Assembly: GCF_019733355.1 (NCBI RefSeq)
Contig: NZ_JAIHLQ010000003.1
Span: forward strand, 62,001 to 126,000
Direction of reading: 5' to 3'
DNA: 64,000 bases
Source: Pseudomonas baetica
GTDB lineage: Bacteria; Pseudomonadota; Gammaproteobacteria; Pseudomonadales; Pseudomonadaceae
Below, one piece after another: positions 58,483 to 64,000 of the stretch (position 1 is its first letter; the number at the start of each line of letters is the position of its first letter). Both the position numbers and the translations under genes were made by a program. Under the pieces are notes generated by a model, which saw only the letters and a list, made by a program, of their open reading frames with translations, was not told the DNA's origin and ran no database searches.

Positions 58483-59381
58483 GACTCATCAAGCCGGTTG
58501 AAATAACACCGGCCAAGTTGGTCAGCAGCAACGTGCCTGAAACGGACTTCGCGGCATGGGTTTCGACCACTGCCTACGACATCGATACCAAGGTGATTTG
58601 GAATCACCACATTTACCAAGCGCTGGCCGCCGTCCCGGCTGGAGTTAAGCCGGGGGAAGAGGTGATCGACAAGGATCATCCTGCCAAGTGGCTAGATCTG
58701 GGCTCTACCAATCGCTGGCGGATGTTCGACAACAAGGTGGAGTCGCTGACTACCAACCCCGACACGATTGAAGTCACGATCAAGCCGGGGGCGGTGGTCA
58801 ATTCCCTGGCCTTGTTCAACCTCAAGGGCAAGTCGGTCACCGTCTCGATGGTCGATGCACTGGAAGGGGAGGTGTACCGCAAAGAGATCAGCCTGGTCGA
58901 TGCGGGAGTGACTAACTGGTACGACTGGTTTTTCGAGCCAATCGGCATTCGCACTGACGTTGTGGTGCTTGATATGCCGGCTTACGGCTCGGCCAATATC
59001 GTACTGACCATCGATGCCGGAGCCGAGGTGGCAGCGGTTGGGCACTTGGTGATCGGCGCTGTGAAGCAAATCGGCACCGCCTTGTATGGCAGTTCCGTGG
59101 GCATCAACGACTACAGCCGTAAATCCACGGACGACTTCGGCAACACCGTTGTCATTCAGCGTTCGTTCTCCAATCGAGCTGACTTCGATATCGCTCTCGA
59201 CACGTCTGAGGTGACGAGGGTCCGGCGATTGCTGGCCGATCTGCGTGCCACGCCGGTGGTGTGGATTGGCGAGGAATCTTATGAGGCCACCATCCTGTTC
59301 GGCTTTTACAAGGACTTTCAGATCGTGTTCTCGGGCCCGACTGTTTCCGACTGTTCCATCACTGTTGAAGGGGTTATCTGA
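58479..59381 (+). CDS. Distal tail / tail-tip structural protein
   Basis: 300 aa from MRLIKPVEITPAKLVSSNVP. Start overlaps the tape measure stop (ATGA). Beta-rich, with a carbohydrate-binding-like opening (YDIDTKVIWNHHIYQALAAV) and VVIGAVKQIGT-type strands; related proteins occur after the tape measure in Pseudomonas siphoviruses. Exact tail-tip role unknown. Confidence 0.65.
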   Translation: MRLIKPVEITPAKLVSSNVPETDFAAWVSTTAYDIDTKVIWNHHIYQALAAVPAGVKPGEEVIDKDHPAKWLDLGSTNRWRMFDNKVESLTTNPDTIEVTIKPGAVVNSLALFNLKGKSVTVSMVDALEGEVYRKEISLVDAGVTNWYDWFFEPIGIRTDVVVLDMPAYGSANIVLTIDAGAEVAAVGHLVIGAVKQIGTALYGSSVGINDYSRKSTDDFGNTVVIQRSFSNRADFDIALDTSEVTRVRRLLADLRATPVVWIGEESYEATILFGFYKDFQIVFSGPTVSDCSITVEGVI

Positions 59382-59806
59382 TGGCCGTACCTGCTATATC
59401 GAATTTGCCACCGGCACCCAGCCGTAGCGATGGCCCTGCAGACTTCACGCCGAAATCTGATGCCATGATTGGCGCGCTGCAGCCAATGGTGGTGCAGCTC
59501 AACGCTTCCTTTGTCTGGGTCGCCACCCAGGTCAATGCGGCCGAAGCCTACAAGAACGCCGCTGCCGACTCGGCCGACGCAGCAGCCGATTCGGCCTCTG
59601 CCGCAAACAACTCAAAAAACGCCGCCGAACAATCGGCCATCGACGCCACCAACAATGGCGAGGCGCAGGTGGCCTTGGCTGCTGCCCAAGCCAGTAACGC
59701 CGCCGTGCAGGCCAGTAACGCAGCCGCATCCGCCACAGCCGCTGAGTCCGCGCAAGGCTCGATTGGTAATCTCGCCCTTATGCACTCCGCCGCCCTGTCA
59801 TTCTAA
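59381..59806 (+). CDS. Ala-rich tail fibre-associated protein
   Basis: 141 aa. N-terminal PAPSRSDGPADFTPKSDAMI (a common fibre-attachment sequence), then an Ala/Ser/Asn coiled coil (DAAADSASAANNSKNAAEQS). Probably a short trimeric linker in the fibre. Overlaps the previous stop by 1 bp. Confidence 0.7.
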   Translation: MAVPAISNLPPAPSRSDGPADFTPKSDAMIGALQPMVVQLNASFVWVATQVNAAEAYKNAAADSADAAADSASAANNSKNAAEQSAIDATNNGEAQVALAAAQASNAAVQASNAAASATAAESAQGSIGNLALMHSAALSF

Positions 59807-59815
59807 GGAACTATC

Positions 59816-60196
59816 ATGCCAAACACATTCACTGCTCCCTTTGCGCAAACTCCAAAGACGAATGCCGTTGACTTAACAGCCGCCACGGCTATCGGCACGG
59901 CGGGCACAGTTCTAGTAACCGCCGGGGTAAACGGCTGCGTTGTTACGAGCATCCGCGCAACGCCAAAGGGCACCGTTACCGCGACAGGCATCGACGTTAA
60001 CAAAGCGGGTAAAGTCATACGCTCTGAAACGCTACCTGCTTACACCTCTGCACTTACGGCCAAGATACCGCAGGTTGCGTTCGACATTACGCCGGCAACT
60101 CCTATTGAACTGGGGGCCAATGAAACCCTGGATGTTTCGTTGCTGGTCGCACAAGCGGCCGGGGTAACTTTCTTCGCTACATGGAAGGATTACTAA
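59816..60196 (+). CDS. Small fibre/tail-tip protein
   Basis: 126 aa. Beta-rich (GTVLVTAGVNGCVVTSIRAT), similar in style to phage proteins that bind the fibre base. No catalytic motif. Start ATG at 59816 after AAGGA. Confidence 0.6.
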   Translation: MPNTFTAPFAQTPKTNAVDLTAATAIGTAGTVLVTAGVNGCVVTSIRATPKGTVTATGIDVNKAGKVIRSETLPAYTSALTAKIPQVAFDITPATPIELGANETLDVSLLVAQAAGVTFFATWKDY

Positions 60197-61341
60197 TGGC
60201 TTATGGTAACCCCTTAGGGAATCCGCTTGGGAATCCATTAGGCATCCCTCGCAGCGCTATTAGCAATGTATCCGCTGCCGGGGTTGTTGGGGATGTAACG
60301 ACACACGCCGGGGTAGCCGCGTCAAATGAACTTCCGGCGGATGGGCGAAGTTTGCTGAAGGCTAGCTATAGTGCGCTGTATAACGCGATTGGGGACGCCT
60401 ACACCCAAGCTTTCCCGCTTAACCCTGGGATTACTACTCCTTCCTTGCCCTCTTCTACGACGTGGATAGCCATCGCCTATGGCGCCGGGCTGTTCATCGC
60501 CATAAGCTCCGGCGGTATGACGGCAGTTTCCAGCGACTTTGGAGCTACTTGGCAGGCTGGCGGATCACTGCCCGCGGCAACCTATACAGGAATCGCTTTC
60601 GGTGGCGGCATCTTTGTCGCAATCGCCACAGACGTTGCATTTTGCGCTTCATCTGCGGACGGAATTACCTGGGCACAACAGACACTGCCAGCGTCAAGTA
60701 CATGGTCTTGTGTCGCATACGGAAATGGGAGATTTGTAGCATACGCGAGCAGTGCAACCGCCTATTCGATGGACGGAGTTGTTTGGGTCGCGGGGGGAAC
60801 GTCAGGCCCAACTTATGCGGTGGCAAAAATAGCGTTCGGCTCAGGAAGGTTTGTAGTTGGCAACTATTCGAGTAATTCCGCACAACTCGCCACAACCACT
60901 GATGGCGTAACATGGACTACGGTCACCCTGCCCTCCGGCCGAAGAGTTAGGGGCTTAGCATACGGAAATGGCTTCTTCACGATAACCAGTAACGTAAGCG
61001 ACCCGGCTCTGTATTCTTGGGACGGCTTGACCTGGATAACCGGCGCTAGCTCTAGCGCGAACCTGCTTCTCGCTTTCTACTACGGAAGGTTCTTTTTCTT
61101 TCCTGCCACCGGGGTAAGCGTATCTAACTTTGATTACCCGGATAAATTCGGTACGGCGATAACGTCTCCCGCCAACGCATATAATCAGGCGTATGCCGTC
61201 GGCGGGGGGTACATGGTTGTTTTATCTAACATAGCTTCTGCCCAGGTAGCACGATTCTTTATGCTGACGAATACCAACTTTAACATCCCCAGCATCCAAG
61301 CGTTCGACCCGGATAAAACAGCCTTTGTGAGGGTTTCCTGA
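60196..61341 (+). CDS. Tail fibre with beta-propeller-like repeats
   Basis: 381 aa. Opens with three NPLG repeats, then a fibre-type phage collar-like segment (DVTTHAGVAASNELPADGRS), then about five 45-residue repeats of the pattern W-x-x-(I/V)-AYG-x-G-x-F-V followed by S-x-DG-x-(T/V)-W (e.g. IAYGAGLFIAI, IAFGGGIFVAI, VAYGNGRFVAY, IAFGSGRFVVG, LAYGNGFFTIT). This is a sialidase/BNR-like propeller, likely receptor binding. Start overlaps the previous stop (TAATG). Confidence 0.75.
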   Translation: MAYGNPLGNPLGNPLGIPRSAISNVSAAGVVGDVTTHAGVAASNELPADGRSLLKASYSALYNAIGDAYTQAFPLNPGITTPSLPSSTTWIAIAYGAGLFIAISSGGMTAVSSDFGATWQAGGSLPAATYTGIAFGGGIFVAIATDVAFCASSADGITWAQQTLPASSTWSCVAYGNGRFVAYASSATAYSMDGVVWVAGGTSGPTYAVAKIAFGSGRFVVGNYSSNSAQLATTTDGVTWTTVTLPSGRRVRGLAYGNGFFTITSNVSDPALYSWDGLTWITGASSSANLLLAFYYGRFFFFPATGVSVSNFDYPDKFGTAITSPANAYNQAYAVGGGYMVVLSNIASAQVARFFMLTNTNFNIPSIQAFDPDKTAFVRVS

Positions 61342-61973
61342 TGGTTAAGATCGAAAGCGGTAAGGCTGTACGAGAGCCTGTTCCTGATTTTCTTGATCGG
61401 TCCGGCACGCCTGAAGCTCTCGCAGCGCTTGCCGATCTGTCGTGGACTGATCCGGCACTGGGTGTGCAGGATGTCGCATGGTGGCCCGAAGAAAACACCG
61501 AGGGCGAGTTGGCCCCCAACAAGAAGTGGGGCGCCGAGGTGCTGACCCTCGACACTGAGCGCCAGGTCGTATTGGTGACCCGCAAACAGGTAGCCATGAC
61601 GGCGGCAGAGAAAGCGGCGCGGGATTCAGTTGCTGCTGCCGAGTGGGCTGATCGCATTGCTGCTCGCCGCTGGCTGGCCGAGACCTCCGGCACCACCGTC
61701 GAAGGCATGCCCATCGACACTGGTCGGGACAGCCAGGGCCTGATCACCGGCGCCGCTCTGGCCGCTATGTTGGACCCGGCCTATTCGGTCCGCTGGAAAA
61801 CAGTGGCCGGCTTCGTCGATCTGACAGCCCAGCAGATCATCGGCGTGGCCTCGGCGGTGCGTACCTTTGTGCAGGCCAGCTTTGATCGGGAGGCAGTGCT
61901 TCTCGGCGCAGTGGCCGACGGCTCGATCACCGCTGAGATGCTGGAAGAGGGGTGGCCAATGCATCCAGAATAG
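61341..61973 (+). CDS. Tail fibre assembly / DUF4376-like protein
   Basis: 210 aa. C-terminal two-thirds (AARRWLAETSGTTVEGMPID and LTAQQIIGVASAVRTFVQAS) match the DUF4376 domain found in fibre-assembly proteins; N-terminal part varies with the fibre. ATG at 61341 overlaps the fibre stop by 1 bp. Confidence 0.78.
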   Translation: MVKIESGKAVREPVPDFLDRSGTPEALAALADLSWTDPALGVQDVAWWPEENTEGELAPNKKWGAEVLTLDTERQVVLVTRKQVAMTAAEKAARDSVAAAEWADRIAARRWLAETSGTTVEGMPIDTGRDSQGLITGAALAAMLDPAYSVRWKTVAGFVDLTAQQIIGVASAVRTFVQASFDREAVLLGAVADGSITAEMLEEGWPMHPE

Positions 61974-61984
61974 CGAACTCTGAG

Positions 61985-63241
61985 TCAGCTATAAGCTAAG
62001 TATTCGATTCCCGCCTGTATTTGACCACTCACGGCGATATGGTTTTCGGACGACTCCGAAAAACTGGCCAGCGCTCCGCTTTTACTAATCAGGCCCTTGT
62101 CGAGTTGATCCACCCAATAATTTAATCCTGCTTGATCCGGAGTGCGGCCTAAGACGTGCTGATACAGACTGGTAGCGATTTGCAGATTGGTCGGGCTGGC
62201 TCCATATAGGCTCAGAAACTCCGTGCTGGAGATAAAGCTGTTAGCAACATCTTGAAGGTGAGCACCGTTATCCAGTTCTTTTATCCAATAACCCAGGCCG
62301 CTCCTATCAGGAGTCCGATCAAAAGCCGCTTTGTAAAGTCGATATGCTTGGCCGGCGTTTCCTTCGATGTCAAATGCAAGCGACACGTCGGTAAAGTTGA
62401 TACGTTCGACGCTGTCTAGCGCAACGACGGATGAGTTCCCATCTGCGTTTGAAAATGTGAGTTGCTTATGGTCAGCTTGGAGTGCTGCGCTTTTTGAAGA
62501 TACATTAATTTGTAGGGCGTCCGTGCCCATTCCGCCAGAGACGTTTACCGGATTTGTCACACCCTTGGTGTCAAGAACAAAGAGGTCGTTAAAGTAACTG
62601 CCAACAGCAGATTGCGATGTCACATTAATGACGTTGAGATCAATTTTATTGTTTGAGGCGCCGTATAGGAATCGAAGCGCGAGGAGGTCGAGGTCGCCAA
62701 GATGCTCTGTGTTTCCACCGTTGTAGGCCATGATCGTGTGATTGGCAGTAGAAAGCTCCGCGGGCAGATACGGGCCGGTGTCGAACTCGCTGTATTGGCC
62801 GGGATGCTTGAGCCCAAGAGCGTGCCCTGTCTCATGGAGCGCTATTTGACGGCCCTCGCCACTGATAAGGTTTTGGAACTGAGTAAACGTGGAATTCAAC
62901 CAAACCACAGAGCCGCCGGCATCAGTTTTTGACTCTGCTTTGCTCACTATCGAACTGGGAATCCCCTCCCTGCCGCTATACATGCCGTATTGAAGGACGC
63001 CGCCTTGATCAACTTCACGGAAGTTAACCCCGATTTGTGACGAGATCTCATCCAGCATTGAGCGGATCGCGCTGCGCTGATCCTGGCTGAATGTTTGGAA
63101 GCCATAGATTTGGTAACTAACCGAGGGGCTTGAGAGGAAGCTGTAAGTAATTTCTGCCCCAGTGCCTGGCCTGTGCTGCAGCGCCAAGCTTGCTTGAACC
63201 GACTCTAGTAGAGCGTCAATTCGAATATCCCCAGTAGCCAT
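61985..63241 (-). CDS. M10-type zinc metalloprotease with DUF4214 repeats (prophage cargo)
   Basis: 418 aa from MATGDIRIDALLESVQASLA (ATG 63241, AGGAG upstream). Zinc motif HETGHALGLKH (136-146, HExxHxxGxxH) and Met-turn IMAY (Met171), so a serralysin/matrixin-type protease. A short degenerate GGMGTD at 236 recalls RTX repeats. Two DUF4214 units near 297-345 (LYKAAFDRTPDRSGLGYWI) and 357-395 (LYQHVLGRTPDQAGLNYWV). No signal peptide; such proteins usually leave by type I secretion, and a C-terminal signal is possible. Opposite to the late genes, it is probably expressed in the lysogen. Confidence 0.82.
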   Translation of the reverse strand: MATGDIRIDALLESVQASLALQHRPGTGAEITYSFLSSPSVSYQIYGFQTFSQDQRSAIRSMLDEISSQIGVNFREVDQGGVLQYGMYSGREGIPSSIVSKAESKTDAGGSVVWLNSTFTQFQNLISGEGRQIALHETGHALGLKHPGQYSEFDTGPYLPAELSTANHTIMAYNGGNTEHLGDLDLLALRFLYGASNNKIDLNVINVTSQSAVGSYFNDLFVLDTKGVTNPVNVSGGMGTDALQINVSSKSAALQADHKQLTFSNADGNSSVVALDSVERINFTDVSLAFDIEGNAGQAYRLYKAAFDRTPDRSGLGYWIKELDNGAHLQDVANSFISSTEFLSLYGASPTNLQIATSLYQHVLGRTPDQAGLNYWVDQLDKGLISKSGALASFSESSENHIAVSGQIQAGIEYLAYS

Positions 63242-63351
63242 TTGTTGCTCCTTGCTTGCATAGGCGGGCATATCTTCTGGCGCCCGAAAACTGGCGTTAT
63301 ATCACTTTGATATCAGTCTGGATACTTGTCAGTACATTTGGAGGACATGCC

Positions 63352-63756
63352 TTGAGCCGCTTCATCACCACGCTGAAAACCGACCAGACCGACCGCCGCA
63401 CCTACAAGCTGCTCGATGACCTGGTGCTGGCCGACGATTATCAGCGCACGATCATCGTGCCGGCCGGATTCGTCACTGACTTCGCCAGCATCCAGGTGCT
63501 GCACAACGCATTCCTGTTTGTCCTGTTCGCGCTGGTGTCGGGGTACGGCAACTACGCTGCGACCGTGCATGACTGGCTGTACTTCGGCGGCCAGCTCAGC
63601 CGGAAGGAGGCGGACGCGGTGCTGTACCGGGCATTGCGTGCGGAGGGTGTGGCGCGCTGGAGGGCATGGCTGATGTGGGCCGGTGTCAGGATAGGCGGCG
63701 CCAAGCAGTACACAGCAACCCCGACAAGTTCGGGGTTTTCTTCGCCTGGAGATTGA
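63352..63756 (+). CDS. DUF1353-type phage protein
   Basis: 134 aa from TTG 63352 (GGAGGA 6 nt upstream). YKLLDDLVLADDYQRTIIVP, GFVTDFASIQVLHNAF and HDWLYFGG are the conserved DUF1353 boxes. Found next to lysis genes in many phages; activity unknown. The nearby ATG is out of frame, which is why TTG is chosen. Confidence 0.8.
   Translation: MSRFITTLKTDQTDRRTYKLLDDLVLADDYQRTIIVPAGFVTDFASIQVLHNAFLFVLFALVSGYGNYAATVHDWLYFGGQLSRKEADAVLYRALRAEGVARWRAWLMWAGVRIGGAKQYTATPTSSGFSSPGD
63717..63744 (+). terminator. Terminator at the end of the DUF1353 gene
   Basis: AACCCCGA / TCGGGGTT stem (63717-63724, 63730-63737) with TTTTCTT; lies inside the last codons of the gene. Confidence 0.75.
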
Positions 63757-63762
63757 AAAGCA

Positions 63763-63795
63763 AAACCCCGAAGATTCGCGGGCTTCGGGGTTTCT
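63763..63795 (+). terminator. Second hairpin terminator
   Basis: 11-bp stem AAACCCCGAAG / CTTCGGGGTTT (63763-63773, 63783-63793). Tandem with the hairpin just before; could act on either strand for the DUF1353 gene or the metalloprotease region. Confidence 0.75.
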
Positions 63796-63898
63796 ATTCC
63801 CTTCTATGGACGTGTGGGCAAGGAGGGCGTGCCGGGATCATAACAGTGCCGGCGCTGTGAAGCACCCAACCCATCGACCACAAGTTTCAGCTATCCAG

Positions 63899-63922
63899 CC
63901 CGCCAAGTGCGGGTATTTTTGT
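63899..63922 (+). terminator. Hairpin before the lysis gene
   Basis: CCCGC / GCGGG stem (63899-63903, 63909-63913) followed by TATTTTTG. Confidence 0.65.
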
Positions 63923-63937
63923 CGCTTGGAGAAAGTC

Positions 63938-64000
63938 ATGCCCATTACCGAGCAGCAGTTGCTGCAGATCCTCCCGAACGCCGGCCGCCAAGCCGGCGTT
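63938..64000 (+). CDS. Start of a lysis gene, probably GH19-type endolysin (cut by window edge)
   Basis: 21 codons visible: MPITEQQLLQILPNAGRQAG followed by V. This N-terminus is that of chitinase-like (family 19) endolysins of Pseudomonas phages, which cleave peptidoglycan. Only the beginning is seen, so the call rests on that and on position after the tail genes. GGAG precedes the ATG. Confidence 0.65.
   Translation, partial: MPITEQQLLQILPNAGRQAGV

Larger units (their letters stand above)
15340..64000. mobile_element. Lambda-like siphovirus prophage (left end and most of the genome)
   Basis: Begins directly after tRNA-Leu with a tyrosine integrase. It contains, in lambda order, a leftward early operon with exo/RecT-type recombination genes, a cI/cro immunity region with operators, O/P-like replication genes, ninB/ninG, a late-control region, holin, terminase, head, tail and fibre genes, and the first codons of a lysis gene at the right edge. 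No essential gene in the visible part is broken, so it may be inducible. The right end is outside the window. Confidence 0.95.

Noticed and set aside
63256..63351. Membrane-anchored N-terminal extension of the DUF1353 protein
   Set aside because: The extended frame overlaps the promoter region of the divergent metalloprotease; the TTG at 63352 has a perfect GGAGGA.

Overview
The window is a stretch of Pseudomonas chromosome (fluorescens-group style: gacA with a TTG start followed by uvrC and pgsA and then the Gly-Cys-Leu tRNA cluster, plus REP-type repeats) into which a lambda-like siphovirus prophage has integrated. The species is inferred from gene order and protein resemblance, not from a search.

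Left flank, 1-15339 (host). A PAS-domain regulator is cut by the left edge. Next come a yejABEF-type oligopeptide/microcin ABC importer on the minus strand, a small parvulin isomerase (ppiC), a cytoplasmic-looking family I lipase, a three-repeat Ig-like protein of unknown role, and a class I DAHP synthase preceded by an unusually clear aromatic attenuator (leader peptide, terminator, and a second aromatic-rich small ORF). A nitrilase-fold hydrolase overlaps a GNAT gene; gacA, uvrC and pgsA follow, then tRNA-Gly(GCC), tRNA-Cys(GCA) and tRNA-Leu(UAA).

Prophage, about 15340 to beyond 64000. A P4-type integrase sits directly behind tRNA-Leu, so the 3' end of that tRNA is the likely attL; attR is not in the window. 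The genome reads like lambda. A long leftward early operon (29.9 to 16.7 kb, minus strand) starts at a strong promoter (PL) overlapped by two operators and carries a leader with a boxA and hairpins. It holds many small overlapping genes, including several under 50 codons, an exonuclease/RecT recombination pair, a ParB-like protein and an AlpA-type excisionase candidate. The immunity region (30.0-32.9 kb) has a LexA-family CI repressor, three 14-bp operators, divergent PRM/PR promoters sharing one palindromic -35 box, and, co-directional with cI, six small genes (lipoprotein, zinc ribbon, membrane-anchored coiled coil and others) in the position that rexAB occupies in lambda. A DUF1654-like gene with a near-consensus LexA box lies beside PL.

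Rightward early genes are cro, two small regulators, a Rha-type antirepressor, O-like and P-like replication proteins, ninB, ninG and a Q-position protein followed by a promoter/terminator pair. Late genes follow in order: holin, terminase small and large, portal, DUF2213 protease with an in-frame scaffold start, decoration protein, DUF2184 capsid, head-completion set, two related tail-tube genes, tail assembly chaperone with a canonical -1 slippery site, tape measure (1898 aa), tail tip and fibre genes, fibre assembly, DUF1353 protein and the first codons of a lysis gene.

Cargo genes with their own signals interrupt the late operon: a KilA-N protein behind a C4-type antisense RNA candidate, a lipoprotein with its own terminator, and a minus-strand M10 metalloprotease with two DUF4214 repeats. 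The candidates most deserving of a second look are the PRM-linked gene cluster, the C4/KilA-N insert, the 36-bp palindromes at rha and before position 40418, the metalloprotease, and the structured non-coding stretches at 27.5-27.9 and 28.9-29.1 kb.
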